A DNA stretch of 64,000 nt from Podospora bellae-mahoneyi (taxonomy: Eukaryota > Ascomycota > Sordariomycetes > Sordariales > Podosporaceae): assembly GCF_035222275.1 (NCBI RefSeq), contig NW_026946359.1, positions 2,170,001 through 2,234,000 on the forward strand. The letters run 5' to 3'. The notes below the pieces were generated by a model. That model ran no database searches. It had not been told where the DNA came from and saw only the letters and a list, made by a program, of their open reading frames with translations. The translations under genes were made by a program, and so were the position numbers. Shown one piece after another: positions 1 through 8,855 of this stretch (the first letter of the stretch is position 1; each line of letters begins with the position of its first letter).

Positions 1-448
1 TCTTGTAGAATCCCGTGTAATTGAGCTGCACGAACTTGGCGAGATCGTGGACGTCGGCAATGATGTCGCTCAGGTCCTCCTCGAGAAGCATGAACTCCTC
101 CTCGCTGGGCCCATCTTGGCTCAGTCCGCGCTCGTTGAGGCGGTTAACCACATCGCGGACCTCGCGCTCGCTGACGGCGATACGACGCGAGATCTCCATC
201 GCCTTGACCTGCTGTTTTGTGTGCACTTTTTCGAGCTCGGCCTCGAGCTTGCTGATGAAGCGGCTTTCATCGTCTTCTGTCCATTCGCGGCGCGATTGCT
301 GCCTGTTGTTGGGCTTTGTGCTGTTGTCGCCGACCGGCTGCACAGAGCCAGAGGGATGCTTGAGGTCGGCCTTGAGCCCGTCATAATCGATGTAGTACCA
401 TTGGTATTCGCGGATGGCGCTCGATCGGAGCTGTTCGCCGAACTTCAT
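1..448 (-). CDS. vtc4: Vacuolar transporter chaperone subunit 4, 5' part (SPX domain)
   Basis: This is the N-terminal 149 residues of VTC4, the polyphosphate polymerase subunit of the vacuolar transporter chaperone complex; the gene runs off the left edge. The start ATG is at 448-446 and the reading is one uninterrupted exon. It opens MKFGEQLRSS, followed by the IREYQWYYIDYDGLK segment typical of the SPX inositol-pyrophosphate sensor. A basic, acidic helical part follows, then the SPX core motif DIIADVHDLAKF and LNYTGFYK just before the window edge. VTC2/VTC3 paralogues start differently (MLFG-type), so VTC4 is preferred. The polymerase tunnel domain and membrane segments expected downstream are outside the window. 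Confidence 0.88.
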   Translation of the reverse strand, partial: MKFGEQLRSSAIREYQWYYIDYDGLKADLKHPSGSVQPVGDNSTKPNNRQQSRREWTEDDESRFISKLEAELEKVHTKQQVKAMEISRRIAVSEREVRDVVNRLNERGLSQDGPSEEEFMLLEEDLSDIIADVHDLAKFVQLNYTGFYK

Positions 449-1496
449 GACGACAACGCCGGGACGGACGCGGCAATTGGACTTGCTGAGCTTGCGGTTT
501 CGGGCGTATTGTTTAGTGATTTGTCGAGTCTTGAGATCGTGGATAATCAGCATGGACCGGCGGGGCAGGTTCTAACGGCTGCCCATATAGTTAACAGTAG
601 CCAAGCAACAGTTGCTGTAGAGTTGCCAGTTGCCACCGAAATTGAAGTGCAACGCAAGGTTTCTCTCTTCTCTCAGCGGTATCCTGGGATGCGAGCTCCA
701 CTGTTGCGGATCAGGAGCCCAGCTAAGCGCAGTGGGCTGTTTGGCTCGGGACCTGGAGTGCTTTTGTTTCGTCTCTTTCTCGTGGTGAAGCTATTCAAAC
801 TTTGAAGAGATGCAAACACAAAGAAGTGGAAAAAGCCAGTCCAGAGGCTGGCGCAGCAAGTGGTGCCAGACCAACAGGGGCTTCTGTAACCAGCGGAAGC
901 CACGATGGCCCAGGCACAGCAACTTGTGCCATCACCGACACACGTTTCATCAACATTGGTTGCCATTGGCGAATGGCTCGACTTTGGCTTTCTCTTGGCG
1001 CCCGACCGGGATTCGCTGGATCTTAGCTCGTCCTGAGCTTGCATCGGAATGACGTTTTGGTGAAGAACAACGCTAGGTTGGGCCTGGGCCCTTTGCCGTC
1101 TTCAACGTTCAACAGGTGGCTTTCGTTCTCAAGAATGAAAAAGGATTAAGGGCTATCATTTATCTTGATACCTACTGTGTAAAGTCCTTGAGGTGCCAAT
1201 CAACCTGAACTTTGTAGAACGGCCAAATTCCATCAGAATGACCCCGAGTCCTATGTGCAAGCCCCTGTACCTGTCCCACCTGTTGCGATAAAAGATAACG
1301 ATAACGGCCACAGACCCGCAAAAAATTGTCGATGAGGGGGGAGGGGCAACCGCTAAATCGCACAGGCTGTCCTAGGCCTGGATAGTGCCACAAAGTACGA
1401 AGTCGACTTCCAAACCAGAACCTGATCGCAGCAAGAGATTGGTTTCGTTTCCTGACTGAACGCCTACCAAGCGACGGCCAGTCCAGCTAGACCATC
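449..1496. other. Intergenic gap between VTC4 and RMT2
   Basis: Divergent promoter region of about 1 kb between vtc4 (leftward) and the methyltransferase gene (rightward). The long + strand open frame at 47-805 is mostly antisense to the VTC4 exon and does not look like protein. I see no RNA gene or repeat here. Confidence 0.6.
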
Positions 1497-2864
1497 ATGA
1501 TCCTCCTCGACTCCGAGCGGGATGCCATCTCGGCCCGCATCTCTGAGGCCTGCCCACCCGAGATACAAAAAGTTCTTACCGCGGCTTGGGCGCACGATGT
1601 CGCAACTGTGAAAAAGCTCCTCGACACCCCCGAGGCCGCCAGAGGCCAAGACCCCCTGACCGGGGAGACGCCGCTGCACGCCGCCATCCGATCGTGCGGT
1701 CCCCCTTCCGAAGACGACGATGAGGCCGATTTGGCGGCTGCGAGAGAGACAGTTCAAGAGCTCTTGCTTTGGGGAGGCATCTGGAACGATGTCGACGATC
1801 GCAATGAGACTCCTGGTTGCGTCGCCCATCGTCTAGGCCGGACTGAGCTGTACAACCTCTGTGTTGACGCTGGTGTAAGAGCTGAGATGCTTTTCGGGGT
1901 GCTGGAGGGGTACGAGGAGCTGGAAAGCGACGACGAGGAGGAGGACGAGGAGGATGCTCATCAGGAGGCTGGCGAGTCGGAGATGGTGGTTGTGGGCGAG
2001 GATGGAGAGGAGGCCCCTGAACTGATCAATGTACCAACAAACGGAGCTGCGGAGGAAGCGTCACAAGGATTTGTCCCACCACAAGACAACGCGGTCGATG
2101 TCAACTCGGAGCAATATCTGAGGTCGAAGCTGACATACTCTGACGGGAAGTTGGTGGACGACGAGGGTAATGGAGTGATGATGGCCTGGGAAACAGATAT
2201 CATGCGCCAGAGCGTTGATGCTCTGCTGCCGAGCAAGGAACCAGGGAAGAGAATCCTCAATATCGGCTTTGGTATGGGCATCATTGACACAATGTTCGCT
2301 GAGACTAAGCCAGCAAAACATCACATTGTTGAGGCCCATCCCGGAGTCCTTGAACACATTTCTAGCCCCGACTCCAAGTTTGGCCCAAGCTGGGAGGCAA
2401 GCGCCCCTGAGCCTGGCGCCTACAAGATTCACCAAGGCAAGTGGCAAGAGGTGTGCGTCAAGCTTTTGCAAGAAGGCAATGTGTACGATGCCATTTACTT
2501 CGACACATTTGGTGAAGATTATTCGCAACTACGCATGTTTTTTACTGAACTTATCCCCGGCCTGCTGGACAGCAATGGTATCTTTGGTTTCTTCAACGGC
2601 CTTGGCGCGGATCGGATGATTTGCTACGACGTCTATACCAAGGTCTCGGAGCTTCATCTTGCCGATGCTGGGCTTGATGTCGAGTGGAAAGTGATTGATG
2701 TTGACATGTCCCGACTGGCCGAGGAGGGCCAAGGCGAATGGGAAGGTGTTAGAAGGAGATATTGGACGTTGGACAGTGAGTACCACCAAAGCAACCATGT
2801 TATGACCAGAGATCTGATCCAATCAATAGAATACCGTCTGCCGATATGTACTTTCCTTGGTTGA
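1497..2864 (+). CDS. rmt2: Protein arginine N5-methyltransferase 2 (RMT2)
   Basis: RMT2 transfers a methyl group from S-adenosylmethionine to the delta nitrogen of arginine in proteins; the known yeast substrate is ribosomal protein L12. An N-terminal ankyrin-like segment (about residues 20-130, TGETPLHAAI) is followed by an acidic linker (about 140-175). The methyltransferase core carries the AdoMet loop ILNIGFGMGIID near residue 252, then VEAHPGV and YDAIYFDTFGEDY. A probable intron at 2776-2829 (GTGAGT...AATAG, 54 nt) is a multiple of three without a stop, so the frame also reads through. Splicing gives the family ending YRLPICTFLG and a 437-residue protein. The start at 1497 is the first ATG of the frame. 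Confidence 0.9.
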   Translation: MILLDSERDAISARISEACPPEIQKVLTAAWAHDVATVKKLLDTPEAARGQDPLTGETPLHAAIRSCGPPSEDDDEADLAAARETVQELLLWGGIWNDVDDRNETPGCVAHRLGRTELYNLCVDAGVRAEMLFGVLEGYEELESDDEEEDEEDAHQEAGESEMVVVGEDGEEAPELINVPTNGAAEEASQGFVPPQDNAVDVNSEQYLRSKLTYSDGKLVDDEGNGVMMAWETDIMRQSVDALLPSKEPGKRILNIGFGMGIIDTMFAETKPAKHHIVEAHPGVLEHISSPDSKFGPSWEASAPEPGAYKIHQGKWQEVCVKLLQEGNVYDAIYFDTFGEDYSQLRMFFTELIPGLLDSNGIFGFFNGLGADRMICYDVYTKVSELHLADAGLDVEWKVIDVDMSRLAEEGQGEWEGVRRRYWTLDSEYHQSNHVMTRDLIQSIEYRLPICTFLG

Positions 2865-3213
2865 GCATAGCTTCTAGAACCCGCGCGAGAGTTTGGAGGT
2901 GATGGGTCCCAATACAAATACCCCCCCTCCACACACACACGCATTTTTATTCTGTGTAACCTCAACAAGGCTTTGAAGTTGTAGGCCTCACTGCATCTAC
3001 CCCTCCCCCTACCATCTAGAGGACTCTCTGTGACTCAACAAAGCTGTCAGTAGCGGAAATGTGCAGAAAACAATTCCTCGATCCTTCAAATCCTCCCCAC
3101 ATGTTCTTCACCTCATCCATTGTGATGTTTTCTCGTATCTATGTCGAGGACTATTTGTGTTCTGTTCTTTGAGCATGCTAGTCCACCTCGGTCTTCGGCC
3201 CTGATGAGCCACC
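2865..3213. other. Intergenic gap
   Basis: About 350 bp between two genes in the same direction. It contains a short CA run (near 2930-2942) and a pyrimidine-rich stretch near 3000-3015. Nothing else is recognisable. Confidence 0.5.
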
Positions 3214-5853
3214 ATGCTCTCCAAGAAGCAGCGCCAGCGAGAGCTTGCCTGTGCTGAAGATGTATCACTTCTCTCCATTCTGAGCGCTCCCTCATACTCT
3301 CCGCTGGTGAACAAGCCACCATTCCTAAAGTCCCAACCTGACTCTTCGCGAGTTTTGCCGTTCGAAACCGAAGTCAGTCTGGCAAGCACTTTGGCTTTCC
3401 TCTCTGGTATCTCCGACGACCCCAGCCATGTGGTGGCAGCCTCTGTGGAAGAGTTGGGAAATGGAAACGGGATATGTGTCAGAGTGGCCATCAACAAAGA
3501 CCATGCCGACGGCGGAGATGATGTGTTGGAAAGGATCCAAGATGGGTTGCAAAGGGTGCTGAAGTGTCTAGCCCCCAAACACACAGACTCAGAAGATCAC
3601 ACCCACGATCAGACTTTGACGGCGATACTGGATATGTCCCAACCACGGCTGCTATCTCGTCTCGGAGTTCAGCGGGCTGGAATCAAGAAGGCTGCAAAGG
3701 ACAAGTCCTTTTTCGGTTCACGCATTCAGCAAATCATCAATGCTGTCAGCCAATACAAATACACCAAGAAGGTGGAGGCAGAAGCTCGCAGATTTATTAA
3801 ACTGGCTGGGGAGCTACTCACTCACCTCGAACAGCTCAAGACCTGCAAAGTAGCAGCTCTAACAGCCTGTTTCAAACGGGTCACTTACACGTCGTCCCAG
3901 CTTATAGCAAGCATCAAGTTTGACAAGCTATTCTCAGCACTGAATATCAACCCATTGATGAAAACTGGATTTGTCACTCGACTCGGAAAGATTGCCCGGT
4001 ACTACGAGAGTTCGCACTTTCTAGTCCAGCTGGCGAAGAGGAGCATACTTTTTGACCACACGGAGGTCACAACGGTCAAATTAAACGAGGAAGCATTTTT
4101 GAGAGTTCCAAACTCTGAGACCATTCATCGACTATCAGAATGCCTCTCACGTTGCCATCCCGGCGCGGCATTGCCTCTCAATATCAACAAAATCTGCCAA
4201 AAGGTCAAGACGGATCCGAAAACGGCCAACGCAGTGTTTGTGAAGGCAACCAGGAAGATACTGGCTGAGTCAAAGGTCCATGCGGAAGTGCAGATAGTGG
4301 CCTACTATGAACTTCATCCAATGGCTCGCAAGCCCCGGGTAATATGCTCAAACAAGGACGCATGCTATATGTGTAACTTGTTCATTCAAGTTCACGGGAT
4401 GTACTATGTGCCCAAGAGCCATGGAAGATTATATACTGGCTGGAGGGTCCCGCCTATATCTTCCCTCAGCGACGCACATGCTCAGCTTGACAAAGCTTTG
4501 CAGAACAAGATCAGGGATGTTGTTCAGGAGTTCAAGGATGTTAGCGATCGAGAACGGGTGTTGGATCTCAATCAGAATGAGAGCACCATCTTTCCATTCA
4601 CGACCCTTATGTCGTCGCTGGAAGGCATATCACTGCCCGTGGCAAAGCCTCCACAGGCCGGTCAGGTGCAGAAGCCCCCGCGACCACTCCAGAGACTACA
4701 CGAGCCACCTCAGCGTCGATTACCCGAGCGACCACAGTCAGAGCAACGGCAGCCAGAGCAATCGCAAGAGCAATCACAAGAGCTATCGCCTGCAACTACA
4801 CAACTGTCCAAGCCTCACATAGTCAAAACAAGCACCCCACGCATAGAACGTCGAGATGAGAGAATCACTGATCAACAGCCTACTATTGAACCAACTTCAA
4901 CAACCTCCGAGTCATCTTCAACACCTGTGTTCAGCCCAACACTTGTAGTGCCATCTCCAGAAGATCTTCCATCGCCTCCAACCCCTTCAGAATCCCCCCC
5001 AGCGCCAGTAAACCTCGTCCCAATTGCTATCAGAACTTCACCCACACCAACCGAAAAGTCCTTCGCGTTACCAAACGATATTTCCGAACCACTCGACCAG
5101 CTCTCAAGCCCCATCATGAAGCCAGATTCATCCCAGCAGACCACGGGCATCAAGAAGCCAGCCCACATACCCAACAGAAACCAAGCCTCACCGCCGAGAC
5201 CAAAACCGCCAGTAAAACAAGACACGCCCATCCCCGTAAAAATCCTCCCAAAACCAACCCTCGCCAACCTCTCGCTCCTCGACCAACAATCTCCCGACCT
5301 GTTGGAAAACCAAAAACCAACACGACAAACGAGCCGAACTTCGTCAGAGCTAGCAGAGGTAGCCCCTTCTCTGCCCATCAAAGCCCCAAACTCGCGAGGA
5401 AGCGAGGGTAAAAGGGTGGAGTCGTCTGAGCAAAAAGGAAAAGTCTTGCTCCAAAGGGGGAAAACCACTGGTATTTGGATGGACGAGGGGGTGCTGCCGC
5501 CTGTTTTTACGGCTGGGGGGCTGGATATCTTTTTGGAGAATGTGACTGAATGTAAAAGAGGGAGAAAAAGGGGAAGCACCGGGAAGGTGGTGAAGGTGGA
5601 TTTAACTTGGTTGGGTGGGGATGGTGAGAGAAGGCCAAGGATGAAGAGGGGGAGGAATTATCATTTCCTAGAGGGGCTGGAGAGGGGGGTAGAGGTCGAT
5701 GGGGGGAGCGGAGAGGTTGTGGTTTTGGAGGGGGGTGGGGAGGTGGTTGTTGTTGAGGTTGTTAGGGAGGGAAGGGGGAAGGGGGTGTCGGGGGGTAAGG
5801 CCGAATGGGCACGAGCTCAGGGAATAATTTATGGAGAATGTTTGCGTGTATAG
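3214..5853 (+). CDS. OTT_1508-like deaminase-fold protein
   Basis: Single-exon 879-residue protein. Residues about 1-460 form a folded region that ends in a cytidine-deaminase-superfamily zinc site. This has His356-Ala-Glu358 (zinc ligand and catalytic proton shuttle) followed by Cys384-x-x-Cys387, with surrounding text KPRVICSNKDACYMC. The spacing and the VHAEVQIVAYYE context match the OTT_1508-like deaminase family (Pfam PF14441 from memory), which is common in filamentous fungi and of unknown substrate. Residues about 480-760 are Pro/Ser/Gln-rich and probably disordered. The C-terminal 110 residues contain GIWMDEGVLPPVFTAGG and then a Gly/Val-rich basic tail. Both zinc half-sites are intact, so catalysis is possible. 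No partner gene is evident next to it. Confidence 0.8.
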   Translation: MLSKKQRQRELACAEDVSLLSILSAPSYSPLVNKPPFLKSQPDSSRVLPFETEVSLASTLAFLSGISDDPSHVVAASVEELGNGNGICVRVAINKDHADGGDDVLERIQDGLQRVLKCLAPKHTDSEDHTHDQTLTAILDMSQPRLLSRLGVQRAGIKKAAKDKSFFGSRIQQIINAVSQYKYTKKVEAEARRFIKLAGELLTHLEQLKTCKVAALTACFKRVTYTSSQLIASIKFDKLFSALNINPLMKTGFVTRLGKIARYYESSHFLVQLAKRSILFDHTEVTTVKLNEEAFLRVPNSETIHRLSECLSRCHPGAALPLNINKICQKVKTDPKTANAVFVKATRKILAESKVHAEVQIVAYYELHPMARKPRVICSNKDACYMCNLFIQVHGMYYVPKSHGRLYTGWRVPPISSLSDAHAQLDKALQNKIRDVVQEFKDVSDRERVLDLNQNESTIFPFTTLMSSLEGISLPVAKPPQAGQVQKPPRPLQRLHEPPQRRLPERPQSEQRQPEQSQEQSQELSPATTQLSKPHIVKTSTPRIERRDERITDQQPTIEPTSTTSESSSTPVFSPTLVVPSPEDLPSPPTPSESPPAPVNLVPIAIRTSPTPTEKSFALPNDISEPLDQLSSPIMKPDSSQQTTGIKKPAHIPNRNQASPPRPKPPVKQDTPIPVKILPKPTLANLSLLDQQSPDLLENQKPTRQTSRTSSELAEVAPSLPIKAPNSRGSEGKRVESSEQKGKVLLQRGKTTGIWMDEGVLPPVFTAGGLDIFLENVTECKRGRKRGSTGKVVKVDLTWLGGDGERRPRMKRGRNYHFLEGLERGVEVDGGSGEVVVLEGGGEVVVVEVVREGRGKGVSGGKAEWARAQGIIYGECLRV

Positions 5854-6125
5854 TCCCTGATGGAGTTAATTACAGAATGATTAAAAGATAACCGCGGATA
5901 TCTCTTACTAACTAGACACTGGAATTGACCATGTTGAAACACCTATCGTAATGCCCTTGTTCAGGTTCACATTTGCTATATTCCCTGGAACGCGATCCTA
6001 AATCCGGGAAGGGGCTCTTGTAGACCTCATAGACACGCCCGATTTGCCAAGTCAAGCACATTGATCATACCGTCGAATTACCACCCATAAACTTATACTG
6101 TGCCATTACTGTTCCAAAACCACTC

Positions 6126-7169
6126 TCACGCCTTCCCCTCAAGACCCATACCTTCCATCCTCGTCTCCCACACATCCTTCACACTCATAGCATAATCCCT
6201 AAACTTCTTTGGCGCCGTCCCCGTCACACTAAAAATCACATCATTCGTCCTATTCTCGGCCCCAAACTTGATTGCCGTGTCCATCGCACTCATCATCCTC
6301 GCGTACTCCTCCGGCATCCCAAACCGTGCGTGTCTCTTCTCAAGCTCAGCAGACGATAGGTCAACATGGACAATCTTCCTCCCCAGCACCTCGGTAAGTA
6401 TTTCCGCAATCTGTTTTCCACCTATTAGCAAACCCCCTCCCCCCTCGCATTTGTTCAGTTGCATATCACATACCTCATCATAACTCAACAGCTCCGGCCC
6501 CAACACCATCCACTCGGTATTCGGCGCCTCCTCCCCCGTCAACGCCCTCACCGCCACGCTCGCAATATCATCCGCACTCACCCACGGTATCTTTCCATCC
6601 TCGGTCGCGCTGTAAATCTTGCTCTCACTCCTGATCGACTCCTTGTGAGTAGGCTGCTCAGCAATATTCTGCTGAAACCAGGTCGGCCTCAACACCCCCC
6701 ACTCCACATCCCCTCTTTGCCCCAACTCCCGGAGATAAGCGTGGACTTTGCCCATCAAGGGCCCACCGGCTTCGATGCTGGACGCAGACTGGAGGATGAA
6801 CCTGTGCACACCTCGGGAACGGGCAAATTCGATGAACTCAATCATGGGGCGGTCGCCTGAGAGGGATGGGGGGGCGACGAGGTAGATTGATTTGATTGGC
6901 TGGGGGGCAGGTTGGGGTTTGGAGGACTGTTGGGCTTGTTCAGGTTCGGTGGTGGTGCCTTCGGTGCTGTTTGTCTTGCTGAGGAAGATGGGCTCCCAGG
7001 TGTAGGGGTCGTCCCAGTCGAAGTTGACGTGGGAAAGGGAAGATGATGGAGGGGGGTTGCGGGAGGCGATGAGGGTGGGAATTCCTTGGGAGGCGAGCTG
7101 GGAGGCTATGCGGGAGCCGACGGTGCCTGTGCCGCCTAGGATGAGAATGGGCGCTTCTATTGATGTCAT
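6126..7169 (-). CDS. NmrA/EasG-like NAD(P)-binding reductase
   Basis: Atypical short-chain reductase of the NmrA-like family; the closest group I recognise is the EasG/FgaFS set (agroclavine/festuclavine dehydrogenase). The Rossmann motif GGTGTVGSRI lies near the N-terminus, followed by YLVAPP, GVHRFILQSAS, GVLRPTWFQQN and a substrate-binding half. An intron at 6411-6473 (GTATGT...AACAG, 63 nt) is in phase 0 and free of stops; removal gives the family reading LLSYDEIAEILTEVLGRKIVHVDLS. I chose the ATG at 7169 because family members begin about ten residues before the Gly-rich loop; an in-frame ATG at 7205 would add 12 residues. The spliced product is 326 residues. No ergot-alkaloid genes are nearby, so a role in that pathway is unlikely. 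Confidence 0.8.
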   Translation of the reverse strand: MTSIEAPILILGGTGTVGSRIASQLASQGIPTLIASRNPPPSSSLSHVNFDWDDPYTWEPIFLSKTNSTEGTTTEPEQAQQSSKPQPAPQPIKSIYLVAPPSLSGDRPMIEFIEFARSRGVHRFILQSASSIEAGGPLMGKVHAYLRELGQRGDVEWGVLRPTWFQQNIAEQPTHKESIRSESKIYSATEDGKIPWVSADDIASVAVRALTGEEAPNTEWMVLGPELLSYDEVCDMQLNKCEGGGGLLIGGKQIAEILTEVLGRKIVHVDLSSAELEKRHARFGMPEEYARMMSAMDTAIKFGAENRTNDVIFSVTGTAPKKFRDYAMSVKDVWETRMEGMGLEGKA

Positions 7170-7772
7170 TGTGTTTGAGTGCTGGTGATGTGGTGTCAAT
7201 CTCAAGAAGAGGAGAAAATGTATGAAGGAGAAGAAAAGGCGATGAACTGCAGTGGAAGAAGTGTGGTTGATGAGGTAAGGAGAGGACTGATGGGCGGTTT
7301 ATATGTTGCTTCAGATGAACGCCATGATGAGTTCATATGAGCTTGAGCACGTACCCATTGGAGAGAGAGCCGCGGGGTTAATAAGCAAAAGTGCATGTCG
7401 GGGCCGTGGGAAGCTGTTGGAATTGCTCCAGGTGACAATTCAGCCAATCAGAGCGCTCAACTTACAGTGCGATTGCCCGATCTGGCGCTGCAATAATCCC
7501 CGGAGCAACTGTCCAAAATCACCGGCGGGGTGACTTTTTTGCCGAATAGCCTCGACTTGCATGGCATCTCGGAGTTAAGTGGTTGACATCTCCATAAAAT
7601 GGTATCTGAAGAAAGATAAATATGACCATCTCAACTGCTCATGCTGAATATTTCTCATTGTATCGAAGTCATCTCACATTCAACTGTCAGCTATTCTACC
7701 ACTTGGGCATTCCCAAGAAGCTTGCACACTTCAACATCCAGCCAGAAAGCTTCATAGCTTTGCTTGTCCACA
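7170..7772. other. Divergent promoter region
   Basis: About 600 bp shared between the leftward reductase gene and the rightward SnoaL-like gene. It includes a CCAAT sequence read on the minus strand near 7443-7447 (attgg complement, 'gccaatc' on the plus strand). No other element is clear. Confidence 0.4.
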
Positions 7773-8663
7773 ATGACTTACACCGTCACCCAATTTCTCC
7801 TCGATAAATCTAATATTGAGGAGGTGATTCTCAAAGTGGTATGTTCTACCATGGCCCCCTCGCTCTTTCCCGCCACTGTACCTTCCTTCCTTCCACCCTC
7901 CTACTGCACCTTCTTACCACTGCACCTTCCTACCACTGCACCTTCCTACCACTGCACCTTCCTACCACTACACCACCTTCCTACCATGCACCTTCCTGTC
8001 CCTGCACCTTCCCAAGAATCACGTCTGCACCTTCCATGCATTGCACCTACACCCATTGCACCTGCCAAAATACTCCTTCACTTTTCCCCCTTTACCACAT
8101 TACCACATTCCCCCTTTTTCACCCTTTAACCACCCCAACTCACGCTCCACTACTTACCCCCTTTCCCTCCGCTAACCACCCCTCCACCCTCTCAGCCCCT
8201 CTACTACGATCTAAAAACCCTCCCCCCACTCCTCAACGAAGTCTACGCCCCCAAACTCACCATAGATTACACCTCCCTCCTCGGCGGCACCCCCCTCACA
8301 ATCTCCTCCCACGACTGGGTGCACAACCATCTCGCCCCCCTCATCGAGGTCTACTCCGCCTCTCAGCACGTGACTACCGGTATTATCCTTCCCGACCTCC
8401 CCCAGCCTGGTCCCGATTCCTCCAGGCCGACAACAGTAAAGGTGTGTGCACAGGTGGCTGGGAATTTGGTCCCTAAGGATGGGAAGGGGCCAAAACTAAT
8501 CCAGAACGGGGGGTTGCTGGAGGCCGAGGTGGAGAGGTTTGAGAGTTTGGAACGGGAGGGGGGGAATGGCTGGCGGATTACGAGGTATAAAGTGACAAAG
8601 GGGTGGGACAATGGTGCTGGGGTGATGGATGTTGTGAGGGGGGAGGAGGAGGGTGATAATTGA
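7773..8663 (+). CDS. SnoaL-like (NTF2-fold) protein
   Basis: Two exons, 7773-7838 and 8196-8663, encode 177 residues. Exon 1 gives MTYTVTQFLLDKSNIEEV; exon 2 opens PLYYDLKTLPPLLNEVYAPK followed by LTIDYTSLLGGTPLTISSHDW and YSASQHVTTG. This is the usual pattern of small fungal SnoaL-like proteins, a fold used by polyketide cyclases, dehydratases and many proteins of unknown activity. Substrate cannot be inferred. The intron (7839-8195, GTATGT...CTCAG, branch GCTAACC near 8171) is 357 nt, long for this genome, and is swollen by a minisatellite. Both splice junctions are in phase 0 and the frame is continuous. Confidence 0.75.
7895..8068 (+). repeat. Minisatellite in an intron (unit about 16 bp)
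   Basis: Tandem copies of a 16-bp unit ACCACTGCACCTTCCT. The array is nearly perfect from about 7915 to 7965 and decays on both sides. It lies entirely in the intron of the SnoaL-like gene. Confidence 0.85.
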
Positions 8664-8855
8664 GAGGGGGTGGTTTTATGTCTAGAGACAAAGTGGATTG
8701 ATTGATTGCTATAGAATAATAAACAAGGCAAAACAATGGGGAGAAAATAAAGAAATCGGGGTATTTCTATCGCTATTTTCCATGCATCTTTTCAACAAAA
8801 CCCTTTTTCCCCCTTCCCATGCCAATCTCTACATTCTTCATGAACCCCCCAAAAT

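Noticed and set aside
47-805. 252-codon + strand open frame
   Set aside because: Its first half is antisense to the clear VTC4 SPX exon and the text has no protein-like motif.
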